A stretch of 50,047 bases of DNA from positions 1 through 50,047 of the forward strand of contig NZ_AKJX01000109.1 in NCBI RefSeq assembly GCF_000276605.1, read 5' to 3'. The position numbers and the translations under genes are program-made. Shown here in pieces: positions 17,615 to 27,998 of this stretch. The first letter of the stretch is position 1. The number at the start of each line of letters is the position of its first letter. Origin of the DNA: Acidovorax sp. CF316. Lineage in GTDB: Bacteria; Pseudomonadota; Gammaproteobacteria; Burkholderiales; Burkholderiaceae_C. The notes beneath the pieces were generated by a model. It did not search any database, was not told where the DNA came from, and worked only from the letters and a program-made list of their open reading frames with translations.

Positions 17615-18253
17615 TTATTGCAGCACGGTCACGCCGGTCTTGGCCTGCAGGGCCTCGAACGTCACGCCAGGGGCCAGCTCGATGAGCTTGAGGCCTTCGG
17701 GCGTCACGTCCAGCACGGCCAGGTCGGTGATGATGCGGTCGACCACGCCCACGCCCGTCAGGGGCAGCGTGCACTGGGGCAGGATCTTGAGGTCCTCGGT
17801 GCCGTCCTTCTTCTTCGCCACATGCTCCATGAGCACGATCACGCGCTTGACGCCAGCCACCAGGTCCATGGCGCCGCCCATGCCCTTGACCATCTTGCCC
17901 GGGATCATCCAGTTGGCCAGGTCGCCCTTTTCGCTGACCTGCATGGCGCCCAGGATGGACAGGTTGATCTTGCCGCCGCGGATCATGGCGAAGGATTGGT
18001 CGCTGCCGAAGATCGACGAGCCCTTGATAGTGGTCACGGTCTGCTTGCCGGCGTTGATCAGGTCGGCGTCCACCGCGTCTTCGGTCGGGAAGGGGCCGAT
18101 GCCCAGCATGCCGTTCTCGGACTGCAGCCACACTTCCTTGTCACCCGTGAAATTGGCCACCAGCGTAGGGATGCCGATGCCCAGGTTCACGTAGAAACCG
18201 TCTTCGAGTTCTTGCGCCGCACGGGCGGCCATCTGGTCTTGGGTCCACGGCAT
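17615..18253 (-). CDS. scoB: 3-oxoacid CoA-transferase subunit B (SCOT beta)
   Basis: A 212-residue subunit of a succinyl-CoA:3-oxoacid CoA-transferase, which activates acetoacetate to acetoacetyl-CoA at the expense of succinyl-CoA. The catalytic glutamate is in the hallmark SENGMLG (Glu46), and the glycine-rich NLGIGIP segment lies near residue 23. The length matches bacterial B subunits. It lies two bases after the A subunit gene with an AGGAG site in front, so the two are co-translated and form the usual A2B2 enzyme. PcaJ (3-oxoadipate specific) is a close relative, but the A subunit here is of the ScoA type, which favours acetoacetate or a similar short 3-oxoacid. Confidence 0.92.
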   Translation of the reverse strand: MPWTQDQMAARAAQELEDGFYVNLGIGIPTLVANFTGDKEVWLQSENGMLGIGPFPTEDAVDADLINAGKQTVTTIKGSSIFGSDQSFAMIRGGKINLSILGAMQVSEKGDLANWMIPGKMVKGMGGAMDLVAGVKRVIVLMEHVAKKKDGTEDLKILPQCTLPLTGVGVVDRIITDLAVLDVTPEGLKLIELAPGVTFEALQAKTGVTVLQ

Positions 18254-18255
18254 GG

Positions 18256-18963
18256 TCAGGCTCCTGCTTTCTCGGTGATGGTGCGTTTTTCGATGCGTTT
18301 CTCGGGGTGGGCGTTGTGCACGATGCGGTGCACGTAGATGCCGGGCAGGTGGACCTGGTCGGGCTCGATGGCGCCGGTCTCCACGATTTCTTCCACTTCG
18401 ACGACACAGACCTTGCCGGCCGTGGCGGCCGCAGGGTTGAAGTTGCGCGCCGTAAGGCGGAACTGCAGGTTGCCGGACTTGTCGGCACGCCAGGCCTTGA
18501 CCAGCGAGACGTCGGGCACCAGCGAGCGCTCCATCACATAGGTCTCGCCGTCGAACTCACGCAGTTCCTTGCCCTCGGCCACGATGGTACCCACGCCGGT
18601 CTTGGTGAAGAAGGCCGGGATGCCCGCGCCACCGGCACGCAGCTTCTCGGCCAGCGTGCCCTGGGGCGTGAATTCGAGCTCCAGCTCGCCCGCCAGGTAC
18701 TGGCGCTCGAACTCCTTGTTCTCGCCCACGTAGGAGGAGATCATCTTCTTGATCTGGCGCGTCTCGAGCAGCTTGCCCAGGCCGAAGCCGTCGACGCCCG
18801 CATTGTTGGAGATCACGGTGAGGTTCTTCGCACCGGAGTCACGCAGCGCGTCGATCAATGCCTCGGGAATGCCACACAGACCGAAACCGCCGACGGCCAG
18901 CAACTGGCCATCTGCAACCACGCCTTCCAGCGCCTTGGCTGCGGAGGGAAAAATCTTGTTCAC
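18256..18963 (-). CDS. scoA: 3-oxoacid CoA-transferase subunit A (SCOT alpha)
   Basis: A 235-residue CoA-binding subunit partnering the adjacent B subunit. The motif [13 protein letters not shown] (residues about 25-37) is the SCOT hallmark and differs from the PcaI version (GGFGTAGQPAELI). [37 protein letters not shown] sequence follows as in ScoA. Two adjacent GTG codons (18966 and 18963) are possible starts; AAGGAG at 18970-18975 is three bases from the first and six from the second, so the second is preferred. First gene of the leftward scoAB operon, divergent from a PAS-LuxR regulator across a short palindrome, which points to control by that protein. Role: ketone body, polyhydroxybutyrate or short-chain acid metabolism. 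Confidence 0.92.
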   Translation of the reverse strand: MNKIFPSAAKALEGVVADGQLLAVGGFGLCGIPEALIDALRDSGAKNLTVISNNAGVDGFGLGKLLETRQIKKMISSYVGENKEFERQYLAGELELEFTPQGTLAEKLRAGGAGIPAFFTKTGVGTIVAEGKELREFDGETYVMERSLVPDVSLVKAWRADKSGNLQFRLTARNFNPAAATAGKVCVVEVEEIVETGAIEPDQVHLPGIYVHRIVHNAHPEKRIEKRTITEKAGA

Positions 18964-18997
18964 CACGATCTCCTTGCGAATGTTGGATGCGCTACGA

Positions 18998-19021
18998 TAC
19001 TACGTATCCGAATAAGTAGTA
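18998..19021. promoter_or_regulatory. Palindrome in the scoA/PAS-LuxR divergent promoter
   Basis: TACTAC at 18998-19003 and GTAGTA at 19016-19021 form an exact 6-bp inverted repeat with 12 bases between, so the half-site centres are 18 bp apart. It lies about 20 bases before the regulator ATG and about 35 bases before scoA. A candidate operator for the LuxR-type regulator encoded next to it; direct binding is an inference. Confidence 0.5.
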
Positions 19022-19040
19022 CCCCGTAAAGACTTGCACT

Positions 19041-19583
19041 ATGGACGTAGATTACCGGCTGGCGTTTGACATGGCCCCCGTGGGCCTGGTGCTGTCGCGC
19101 AACCGCGCCATGGTGGACTGCAACCGGCAGGTCTGCGAGATGTTCGGCGCCTCGCGCGAGCTACTGATCGGGCAGTCATTCCAGATCCTGTACCCCAGCG
19201 CAGACGAGTACGAGCGCCTGGGCGCGCACATGGAGCCCATCCTCAACGCCAAGGGCCACTACGCCGACAACCGCATCATGAAGCGCGCCAATGGCGAAGT
19301 ATTCTGGTGCCATGTGTCAGGACGTGCATTGAACCGCGAAGACCCCCATGCCTCGGGCATCTGGAGCTTCGAGGACCTGAGCTCGCAGCGCCCCGTGAAG
19401 GCCGAACTGACCGGGCGCGAGCGCGAGGTGGCCGCGCGCCTGCTCGAGGGCCTGACCTCCAAGGAAATCGGGCGCACGCTCGACATCAGCCACCGCACGG
19501 TGGAGATCTACCGCGCGCGGCTCATGCGCAAGTACAACGCGTCGACAGCCGCCGACCTGGTGCACAAGCTGCTCGCAGGGTAG
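19041..19583 (+). CDS. PAS domain-containing LuxR-family regulator
   Basis: A 180-residue single-chain regulator. Residues about 4-115 form a PAS fold (AFDMAPVGLVLSRNRAMVDCNRQVCEMFG, then GEVFWCHVSGRAL and IWSFEDLS), and residues about 120-178 form a LuxR/GerE helix-turn-helix (LTGREREVAARLLEGLTSKEIGRTLDISHRTVEIYRARLM). There is no receiver domain, so it probably senses a ligand through PAS rather than phosphorylation. Divergently transcribed from scoAB with a 24-bp palindrome in between, so it most likely activates or represses scoAB. The ATG at 19041 has only a weak ribosome site. It converges with the next gene, with two bases between the stop codons. Confidence 0.88.
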   Translation: MDVDYRLAFDMAPVGLVLSRNRAMVDCNRQVCEMFGASRELLIGQSFQILYPSADEYERLGAHMEPILNAKGHYADNRIMKRANGEVFWCHVSGRALNREDPHASGIWSFEDLSSQRPVKAELTGREREVAARLLEGLTSKEIGRTLDISHRTVEIYRARLMRKYNASTAADLVHKLLAG

Positions 19584-19585
19584 CC

Positions 19586-19975
19586 TTACTTCTTCGGCCC
19601 GTCGACCACCTCGGCGGCCGTGCGAAAGGCGTCCACCGCGGCAGGCAGGCCGCAGTAGATGCTGGCGTGCAGCAGCACTTCCTGGATCTCGGCCGCCGTG
19701 GCGCCGTTGTTGAGCGCGCCGCGCACATGGCCCTTGAGCTCATGCTGCTTGCCCAGAGCGGTGAGGAAGGCCACGGTGATCAGGCTGCGGGTCTTCAGGT
19801 CCAGCCCCGGGCGCTGCCAGACGTCGCCCCAGGCATTGCGGGTGATGAACTCCTGGATCGGCTGGGTGAACTGCGTGGCATTGCCGAAGGCATTGGCCAC
19901 GAAATCCTCGCCCATGACCTGCTTGCGCGTGGCCAGGCCCTTGTCGAAGTCCTTGTTGGATGGGGGTTGCGTCAT
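19586..19975 (-). CDS. Carboxymuconolactone decarboxylase family protein
   Basis: A 129-residue all-helical protein of the CMD family, the length of PcaC (4-carboxymuconolactone decarboxylase, protocatechuate 3,4-cleavage). It contains the conserved stretch RSLITVAFLTALGKQHELKGHVRGALNNGATAAEIQEVLLHASIYCGLPAA, where the His-rich HELKGH segment is in the PcaC position. There is no CXXC pair, so it is not an AhpD-type peroxidase. The ATG at 19975 has a GGAGAG site, and the longer open frame upstream overlaps the katG terminator, so it is rejected. No other pca gene is nearby, so a true PcaC role is likely but unproven. Confidence 0.82.
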   Translation of the reverse strand: MTQPPSNKDFDKGLATRKQVMGEDFVANAFGNATQFTQPIQEFITRNAWGDVWQRPGLDLKTRSLITVAFLTALGKQHELKGHVRGALNNGATAAEIQEVLLHASIYCGLPAAVDAFRTAAEVVDGPKK

Positions 19976-20030
19976 GCGGGCTCTCCGGTTGGTTTGAGGC
20001 CGCGATGGTAGCCGTAGGGTTGCACACAGG

Positions 20031-20061
20031 AAAAAATGCGCCCCCCTGCAGGGGGCGCATT
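20031..20061 (-). terminator. Rho-independent terminator after katG
   Basis: Read on the minus strand, an 11-bp stem (AATGCGCCCCC / GGGGGCGCATT, loop about five bases) is followed by a run of six T. It begins nine bases after the katG stop codon. Confidence 0.88.
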
Positions 20062-20069
20062 CAAACCGC

Positions 20070-22292
<2,223 letters not shown>

Positions 22293-22345
22293 TCAAGCAC
22301 TTGGCGAGGCCCATCTTAGGAAGCAATCCACGGCGCATCAATTGA

Positions 22346-22378
22346 ATCGATTGAATTCCCTCAATAGTCAATATTTAT
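22346..22378 (-). promoter_or_regulatory. AT-rich katG upstream region with a weak OxyR-like pattern
   Basis: The 141-bp gap before katG is much more AT-rich than its surroundings. On the minus strand, quarter-sites ATAA, CTAT and ATTC appear at 7-base spacing, which partly matches the OxyR pattern ATAG-N7-CTAT-N7-ATAG-N7-CTAT; only one quarter is perfect. A TTGACT hexamer overlaps it (22366-22371), with no convincing -10 element. The regulatory reading is tentative. Confidence 0.25.
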
Positions 22379-22409
22379 CGAAATTGCAAAGCCATTGTCA
22401 CTCAGGGTG

Positions 22410-23339
22410 TTAGCGGGACGCGGCCAGTCCCCGCGCCAGCGGCAGGCCAGGCGCATCCAGGTGCGCCCGCAGGATCTGGCCATGGGTTGAGTCGGTCACG
22501 AACACCGTCCGTCCACCCTCCCCGCCGAACGCCAGGTTGGTGGTGGAGGCGCCGGCCGGACCGCGCAGCACCAGTTCCGGCTCGGCGCGGTGGTTGAGCA
22601 CCCAGACATAGCCCAGGCCCGGGTTGGCCACCAGCAGCCGGCCGTTGGCGTCCACGGCCAGTCCGTCCGGCCCACTCGGGCCGTAGGAGGTGAAGAACTG
22701 CCCCACCTTGGCCACGCTGCCATCGGGCAGCAGCGGCACGCGCCAGACGCAGTTGCCGCGCGTCACGGCCAGGTAGAGCACGCGCCCGTCGGGCGACAGG
22801 GCCACGCCGTTGGGGCTGGGCACGTTGGCCAGCAGCAGGTCGAGCTGGCCGTTGGGGCGCAGGCGGTACAGGCGCCCGCTCGAGTCGTGCAGGCCGCTCT
22901 GGCCCTGGTCGGTGAAGTACAGGTTGCCCTCGGCATCGAACACCAGGTCGTTCACGCCCTTGAAGCGCTCGCTATTGCGGCGCTCCAGGTACGGGGACAC
23001 CTTGCCGCTCGCCACATCCAGCCGCACAAAGCCGTTCTTGTAGTCGGCGATCAGCAGCGTGCCGGCGTCGAGGAACTTCATGCCATTGGGCTCGCCGTCG
23101 TACTCGGCCACCAGGGTCCAGTTGCCCGCTGGATCGATGCGCAGGATGCGGCCCCAGGGGATGTCGGTCACATACAGGTTGCCGGCACCGTCGAACACCG
23201 GGCCTTCGAGGAAGGAGTCGGTGATGGCGCCCGCGCGGTTGGCATCGGCCCAGGCGCTGCGCTCGCGCCGGCGCAGTGCCTCGGGCATGGCGGTGAAGGG
23301 TTCAAGGTCACGTACTTGCGGGGCTTGCAGCAGAAACAT
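22410..23339 (-). CDS. SMP-30/gluconolactonase-family lactonase
   Basis: A 309-residue six-bladed beta-propeller of the SMP-30/gluconolaconase family, metal-dependent enzymes that open sugar lactones and related esters. Landmarks are the EGPVFDGAGNLYVTDI segment (metal-binding Glu), YDGEPNGMKF, the GVNDLVFDAEGNLYFTD strand with its metal-binding Asn/Asp, and SPNGVALSPDGRVLYLA. No signal peptide is seen, so it is cytoplasmic. Last gene of the nine-gene operon. The ATG at 23339 is preferred because homologues begin there; a GTG at 23372 would overlap the stop of the upstream hydrolase by four bases and is a real alternative. The context of two amidohydrolases and an aldolase suggests a lactone intermediate. 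Confidence 0.87.
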   Translation of the reverse strand: MFLLQAPQVRDLEPFTAMPEALRRRERSAWADANRAGAITDSFLEGPVFDGAGNLYVTDIPWGRILRIDPAGNWTLVAEYDGEPNGMKFLDAGTLLIADYKNGFVRLDVASGKVSPYLERRNSERFKGVNDLVFDAEGNLYFTDQGQSGLHDSSGRLYRLRPNGQLDLLLANVPSPNGVALSPDGRVLYLAVTRGNCVWRVPLLPDGSVAKVGQFFTSYGPSGPDGLAVDANGRLLVANPGLGYVWVLNHRAEPELVLRGPAGASTTNLAFGGEGGRTVFVTDSTHGQILRAHLDAPGLPLARGLAASR

Positions 23340-23368
23340 GGGGTGATGGCTTTCGTTGGTTCTGGTCT

Positions 23369-24268
23369 TCACGCCGGAAGAAATCCGTACAGCCGCGCAG
23401 GGTTGTCCACCAGGATGCGGTCCATCAGGGCATCCGTGCCGGCCCAGGCCTGCAGCAGGTCCACCAGGTCGGCGTCGTTCACGGTGCCGGGCGGCTCGGT
23501 GGTGTGCGGCCAGTCGCTGCCCCAGACCAGGCGCTCGGGAGCGGCCTGCACCAGCGCACGGCCCAGGGGCAGCGTATCGGCGTAGCCCGGGCCCTGCACC
23601 GTGGAGCGCATGTAGGCGCCGGAGAGCTTGACCCAGGCGTTGCCCTGATCGAGCAGGCGGCGCAGCGTGCCCCAGGCCTTGGTCGACAGGCCTTGTGCCG
23701 GGTCGATTTGGCCCATGTGGTCGATCACCAGCGGCACGGGCGAGGCCTGCAGCACGGGTTCGAGCGCCACGATCTGCTCCGGTTGCGCGAACACCTGGAT
23801 GTGCCAGCCACCGCAGTCCGCATGGCACGCCAGCTTGTGCGCCAGCGTGGAAAGCATCTCCGCGGTGGTCGTGCCCCAGGACTGGGGCGAGACGAAGTTC
23901 ACACGCAACCCGCGCACGCGCCGTGCGGCCAGGCGAGCCAGTTCGGCGCCATCCACCGCTGCATCCACCACCGCCACGCCGCACGCGCTGTCGCCCAGCT
24001 GGTCCAGCGCATCGAGGGTGCAGGCGTTGTCGGTGCCGTAGGTCGATGGCGTGACCACGACCGTTCGCGCGGTGCCCAGGCGCTGCTGCAGTTGCCGGTA
24101 GGCGGCCACGGGCGCCTCGGGCGGTGTGCGCGGCCAGTGCGGCGACGGCGCAAAGCGCGCGTCGAAGACGTGCATGTGGCTGTCGCACGCCAGGGCGGAC
24201 AGCGCGCGCAACGGGCGATTCAGGCCCACCGAGTGCGGCACGGGTTCCGGAAGGGGTGGCAGGCCCAC
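23369..24268 (-). CDS. COG3618-type amidohydrolase (LigI/fuconolactonase-like), copy 1
   Basis: A 299-residue TIM-barrel hydrolase of the amidohydrolase_2 family, which includes 2-pyrone-4,6-dicarboxylate hydrolase (LigI) and L-fucono-lactonase. The first-strand metal or substrate motif HMH lies at residues 31-33 (CDSHMHVFD), the LxIDHMGQID segment near residue 180, and the catalytic aspartate in VWGSDWPHTTEP near residue 245. It shares its plan and motifs such as RTVVVTPSTYGTDN with the second hydrolase encoded at 29012-29932, so the two are paralogues within one operon. The start is GTG, six bases after the preceding Bug-protein gene. It probably hydrolyses a lactone or pyrone carboxylate; the substrate is not determined. 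Confidence 0.85.
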   Translation of the reverse strand: MGLPPLPEPVPHSVGLNRPLRALSALACDSHMHVFDARFAPSPHWPRTPPEAPVAAYRQLQQRLGTARTVVVTPSTYGTDNACTLDALDQLGDSACGVAVVDAAVDGAELARLAARRVRGLRVNFVSPQSWGTTTAEMLSTLAHKLACHADCGGWHIQVFAQPEQIVALEPVLQASPVPLVIDHMGQIDPAQGLSTKAWGTLRRLLDQGNAWVKLSGAYMRSTVQGPGYADTLPLGRALVQAAPERLVWGSDWPHTTEPPGTVNDADLVDLLQAWAGTDALMDRILVDNPARLYGFLPA

Positions 24269-24274
24269 GGGCTA

Positions 24275-25231
24275 TCAATCGAGCTTGATATGGCCCTTGC
24301 GCACCACCTCGCCCCACTTGGCGTCTTCCTTCTTCAGGAAGGCGGCAAACTCGGCGGGCGTGGAGCCCACCGGCTGGGCGCCGATGTCGGCCAGGCGCTG
24401 CTTGACCTCGTCTTCCTGCATCACGTCCTGCACGGCCTGGCGCAGCCTGGCGGCAATGGGCTCGGGCGTGCCCGCGGGCAGGAACATGCCGTTCCACTCG
24501 TAGGCCTCGTAGCCGGGGACCACCGTCTCGGCCACCGTGGGCACTTCGGGCAGGCGCTTGGAGCGCTCGGGCGCCGACACGGCCAGGGCACGCAGCTTGC
24601 CGCCCGACACATGGGGATAGGTGGCGGCCACGGTGCCGAACATGAAGTCCACCTGGCCCGCCATCACATCGGTGATGGCCGGGCCACCGCTCTTGTAGGG
24701 CACATGCACCATGTCCAGGCCGAGCTGCTGGCGCATCAGCTCCGCAGCCAGGCGCTGCACCGTGCCGCTGCCGCCCGAGGCGAAGTTGAGCTTGCCCGGC
24801 GTGGCCTTGGCGCGGGCGACCAGGTCGTTGATGTTCTTGATCGGCGAGTCCGCCTTCACGATCAGCACGTTGGGTGCCAGCAGCACCAGCGACAGCGGCT
24901 GCAGCGCGTTGGCGGCATACGGCATCTTGGGGAACAGGTGCGGGTTGATGGAGTAAGGCGTGGCTTCGTACAGCAGGGTGTAGCCATCCGCATTGGCCTT
25001 GGCCACGTAGCTAGCGCCGATGGTGCCGCTGGCACCGGCCTTGTTGTCCACGATCACGCTGGCGCCCAGCCTGGCGCCCAGGCGCGTGGCCAGCACGCGC
25101 GCCACGGCGTCGGCTGCGCCGCCTGGCGCATAGGGCACGACGATGGTGATCGGGCGGTCGGGGTAGGCGGCGTGGGCCAGGCCGGCGGCCAGGGCGCAGG
25201 CGGCGATCAGGGGTTTGAAAAAACGCAACAT
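24275..25231 (-). CDS. Bug/TctC-family tripartite tricarboxylate transporter binding protein, copy A
   Basis: A 318-residue exported solute-binding protein. Signal peptide MLRFFKPLIAACALAAGLAHA, then the Bug-family start YPDRPITIVVPYAPGGAADAVAR. Further markers are VIVDNKAGASGTIGA, ADGYTLL, HVPYKSGGPAITDVMAGQ and VPTVAET. Bug proteins usually bind mono-, di- or tricarboxylates or related anions. The ATG at 25231 gives a clean signal peptide and has GGAGAC six bases upstream; ATGs further out are rejected. One of four such genes in the operon (the others at 25257, 27999 and 29981); no TctA or TctB subunit is encoded in the window, so its partner is elsewhere or it acts in sensing. Confidence 0.88.
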   Translation of the reverse strand: MLRFFKPLIAACALAAGLAHAAYPDRPITIVVPYAPGGAADAVARVLATRLGARLGASVIVDNKAGASGTIGASYVAKANADGYTLLYEATPYSINPHLFPKMPYAANALQPLSLVLLAPNVLIVKADSPIKNINDLVARAKATPGKLNFASGGSGTVQRLAAELMRQQLGLDMVHVPYKSGGPAITDVMAGQVDFMFGTVAATYPHVSGGKLRALAVSAPERSKRLPEVPTVAETVVPGYEAYEWNGMFLPAGTPEPIAARLRQAVQDVMQEDEVKQRLADIGAQPVGSTPAEFAAFLKKEDAKWGEVVRKGHIKLD

Positions 25232-25256
25232 GTCATGTCTCCAATCCATCATCAAT

Positions 25257-26249
25257 TCATTCAGCCTTCAGGTCCAGATCCTTGGCGATCTGGGTGTAGG
25301 TGGCGACTTCTCGCTCGACCTGCGTGGCAAAGGCCTTGCCGCAGGTGGAATCCGCATCCAGCCCCAGGCCGCGCAGCTTCTCGGCCGCTGCGGCGCTTTT
25401 CGCAAACTCCGTCGCCACGCGCTCCAGCGTCCGGGCCACGGCGTCGGGTACGCCGGCCGGCGCCAGCACGCCATACCAGGCATCGGCCGAGTAGTTGCCG
25501 CCACCGGCTTCGGCAAAGGTGGCCACCTCGGGCAGCAGTGGCGAGCGCCTGGACGATGCCACGGCCAGGGCCGTGAGCTTGCCGCTGCGGACCTGCGACA
25601 GCACCGAGCCCAGCGTGGCAAACGAGCTTTCGAGCTGGCCACCCATCAGGTCCGTCACCACCGGCGCGGCCCCCTTGTAGGGCACATGGTTGAGCTGCAG
25701 GCCGTTGGCCCTGGCGAACACCTCGGTGGCGAAATGGCCCGAGCTGCCCACGCCCGCTGTGCCGGCCGTGGTGCGGCCCGGCTCCTTGCGTGCACGGGCC
25801 AGGTAGTCGGCCAGCGACTTCACGGGCAGGCCCGGCCCCACCACCAGCACCGTGGGGCTGGTGGCCACCGTGCACAGCGGCCTGAACGACTTCACCGCGT
25901 CGAACTTCACCCGGTTGCTGTACAGCCCCGGGATCATCGTGTGGTTGGTGGCACCGAACAGCAGTGTGTAGCCGTCGGCCGGTGCGCTGGCCACGGCCTG
26001 TGCGGCCAGGATGGTGTTGGCGCCGGGCTTGTTGTCGACGACGAAGGGCTGGCCCAGCGCCTGGCTGGCGTGGTCGGCAAAGGCGCGCGCCACCACGTCG
26101 GTGGGGCCGCCGGCGGCAAAGCCCACCACCAGCTTCACGGGCTTGTTCGGATAGCCGGCGGCCTGGGCGAAGCAGGTGGCGGATGCCAAGGTCAAGGTGG
26201 CCAGCAACGCCGTTCTTGCGAGCGCTGGAAATCGTTCTTGCCTGTTCAT
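25257..26249 (-). CDS. Bug/TctC-family binding protein, copy B
   Basis: A 330-residue exported binding protein. After a signal sequence (RTALLATLTLASATCFAQA) comes the Bug core YPNKPVKLVVGFAAGGPTDVVAR, VVDNKPGANTILAAQAVA, ADGYTLLFG, HVPYKGAAPVVTDLMGGQ and LLPEVATFAEAG. The ATG at 26249 has AAGGAGACACC in front. It diverges from copy A, 25 bases downstream, in the ligand loops (for example NHTMIPGLYSN rather than PYSINPHLFPK), so the two are unlikely to bind the same compound in the same way. Two Cys residues (PLCTV and STCGK) in the mature part may form a disulfide. Confidence 0.88.
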   Translation of the reverse strand: MNRQERFPALARTALLATLTLASATCFAQAAGYPNKPVKLVVGFAAGGPTDVVARAFADHASQALGQPFVVDNKPGANTILAAQAVASAPADGYTLLFGATNHTMIPGLYSNRVKFDAVKSFRPLCTVATSPTVLVVGPGLPVKSLADYLARARKEPGRTTAGTAGVGSSGHFATEVFARANGLQLNHVPYKGAAPVVTDLMGGQLESSFATLGSVLSQVRSGKLTALAVASSRRSPLLPEVATFAEAGGGNYSADAWYGVLAPAGVPDAVARTLERVATEFAKSAAAAEKLRGLGLDADSTCGKAFATQVEREVATYTQIAKDLDLKAE

Positions 26250-26328
26250 TGTTGGTGTCTCCTTTGTTCGATTCTCTGGAAGGCCCCCACGCGTGGGGCA
26301 AGGCGCGCGCCCTGCCCCGCCCGTTCCC

Positions 26329-27264
26329 TTACGCTGCCGCGGCCGTGCTGCGCGCCAGCACTGCGAGCAGGTTTTTGGCCGCACCGACGCCCATGTTCAC
26401 GTAGGCATCGCTGGTCACGCCGCCGATGTGCGGGGAGAGGATGACATTCGCCTCGCCCTGGAAGGGGTGGCCGGCCACCATGGGCTCCACGGCGAAGCTG
26501 TCCAGCCCCGCCGCCATTACCTGGCCGTTGCGCACGGCAGCGAGCAAGGCCGGCTCGTCGATCAGGCCGCCGCGCGCGGTGTTCACGACCACCACGCCGC
26601 GCCTGCACTGCGCCAGGGTGGCGGCATTGAGCATGCCGCGGTTCTCCTCGGTCAGTGGGCAGTGCAGCGAGATCGCGTCGGACTCGCGCCAGATGGTCGC
26701 CAGGTCCACGCTCTCGATGTACGCCGGCAGGCTCTTCGCGAAGGGGTCGAAGCCGAGCACGCGCATGCCCAGCGCATCGGCCATCTTCGCAAAGCGCAGG
26801 CCGATGGCGCCCAGGCCGACCACGCCCACGGTGCGGCCGTAGAGTTCCAGGCTCTTGTGCGTGGCCTTGTCCCAGTGGCCGGCGTGCATGCGCGCGTCGA
26901 GTGCCACGACCGACTTGGCGCAGGCCAGCAGCAGGGCCAGGGCCTGCTCGGCCACGGCCGCGGCATTGGCGCCCACGGCGGCCACCACCTCGATGCCGCG
27001 CGCCTTGGCAGCCACCTTGTCGATGGTGTCGGTGCCGCTGCCATGCTTGGAGATGACCTTGAGCGAGGGCGCCGCGTCCATCACGGCCGCGCCGACCTTG
27101 CCATAGCGCACGATGATGGCCACGGGGTCATGGGTGCGGCACAGGGCCACCAGGTCGTCCTCGGTGAGGGTCTTGCCGGCGTAGACGATCTCGAAATCCT
27201 GAAGCAGGGCCAGGGCCTGGGCCGCCAGGTCGGCGCCCGTCACGATGAGGGCCGGGCGGCTCAC
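26329..27264 (-). CDS. D-2-hydroxyacid dehydrogenase (phosphoglycerate-dehydrogenase-like)
   Basis: A 311-residue NAD(P)-dependent enzyme interconverting 2-oxo acids and D-2-hydroxy acids in the cytoplasm. The Rossmann motif GVVGLGAIG is at residues 147-155; catalytic residues are Arg231 (VNTARGGLIDE), Glu260 and His279 (LSPHIGG). The N-terminal catalytic half is shorter than in SerA and there is no ACT domain. The GTG at 27264 overlaps the stop of the RraA-like gene (GTGA), so the two are translationally coupled and probably act on consecutive intermediates: the aldolase forms or uses a 2-oxo acid that this enzyme would reduce or whose hydroxy form it would oxidise. The longer open frame into the RraA gene is spurious. 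Confidence 0.88.
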   Translation of the reverse strand: MSRPALIVTGADLAAQALALLQDFEIVYAGKTLTEDDLVALCRTHDPVAIIVRYGKVGAAVMDAAPSLKVISKHGSGTDTIDKVAAKARGIEVVAAVGANAAAVAEQALALLLACAKSVVALDARMHAGHWDKATHKSLELYGRTVGVVGLGAIGLRFAKMADALGMRVLGFDPFAKSLPAYIESVDLATIWRESDAISLHCPLTEENRGMLNAATLAQCRRGVVVVNTARGGLIDEPALLAAVRNGQVMAAGLDSFAVEPMVAGHPFQGEANVILSPHIGGVTSDAYVNMGVGAAKNLLAVLARSTAAAA

Positions 27265-27947
27265 AGCGATTCCCCTTCCTTGAGCACGCCGGCGGCGCGC
27301 AGGGCCCCGGGCAGCCACTTGGATGCCGTGTCGCCGCGGGCGATGGCCTCGATGCGGGCGGCCTCGTCGGCCACCTTCTTGTCGGCCAGGGCCATCATCG
27401 CTGGGGCCTTGGCGCGCTCGATCACCACCACGCCATCGGCATCGCCGACGACCAGGTCACCGGGGTTCACCATGGTGCCGCCGGCCGAGATGGGGTGGTT
27501 GATGCGGCCGGGCACGTACTTCGTTGGCCCGGCGGGGTTGAAACCCGCGCTGAAGACCGGGAAGCCCAGTTCCAGCAGTTCGAGCTTGTCGCGGATCGCA
27601 CCGTCGACGATCACGCCCGCCAGGCCCAGCTTCTTGCAGGCGCTGAGCATCAGCGTGCCCATCAGGGCCGCCGTCTGGTCGCCCTTGCCATCGATCACCA
27701 GCACGTCGCCGGGCTTGGCCAGCGCGATGGCGGCGTGGATCATGAGGTTGTCGCCAGGGCGCACTTCGACGGTGAAGGCCGGGCCTGCGACCTGCATGTC
27801 CTGGTGGACCGGGGCCACACGGGCGTGCATGGTGCCGCGGCGACCCGCCACGTCGGCGAGGATGGCGGCCTGGAAGGTGGCGGCTTTCTGGACGACCTCG
27901 GCGCTGACGCGTTCGATGTCACGGATGATTTCGGGAAGCTGGCTCAT
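27261..27947 (-). CDS. RraA-family 4-hydroxy-2-oxoacid aldolase (HMG/CHA aldolase-like)
   Basis: A 228-residue member of the RraA/HMG-aldolase family. Class II pyruvate aldolases of this family cleave 4-hydroxy-4-methyl-2-oxoglutarate or 4-carboxy-4-hydroxy-2-oxoadipate (CHA) to pyruvate plus oxaloacetate or pyruvate. The active-site Arg119-Asp120 pair appears in VDGAIRDKLEL, with Asp86 in VLVIDGKGD about the right distance before. These residues separate enzymes from the plain RNase E regulator RraA, which is shorter (about 160 residues). First neighbour of the D-2-hydroxyacid dehydrogenase, coupled by a 4-base overlap. With LigI-like hydrolases in the same operon this recalls the end of the protocatechuate 4,5-cleavage route, but LigAB, LigC and LigJ are absent here. 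Confidence 0.86.
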   Translation of the reverse strand: MSQLPEIIRDIERVSAEVVQKAATFQAAILADVAGRRGTMHARVAPVHQDMQVAGPAFTVEVRPGDNLMIHAAIALAKPGDVLVIDGKGDQTAALMGTLMLSACKKLGLAGVIVDGAIRDKLELLELGFPVFSAGFNPAGPTKYVPGRINHPISAGGTMVNPGDLVVGDADGVVVIERAKAPAMMALADKKVADEAARIEAIARGDTASKWLPGALRAAGVLKEGESL

Positions 27948-27998
27948 GGTGCGGTCCTTGTTGGGTTTTGGTATGTGAAGAAAGAGAAGTGCGGCGGC

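Noticed and set aside
17615..19975. Interpretation of scoAB plus the CMD-family gene as a beta-ketoadipate (pca) cluster
   Set aside because: The A subunit carries the SCOT form of the glycine-rich motif, and no pcaB, pcaD, pcaF or pcaGH gene is in view.
25261..26301. Alternative frame of 346 codons overlapping Bug copy B
   Set aside because: The Bug signature, signal peptide and ribosome site are in the other frame; this one has Arg/Gly-rich text only.
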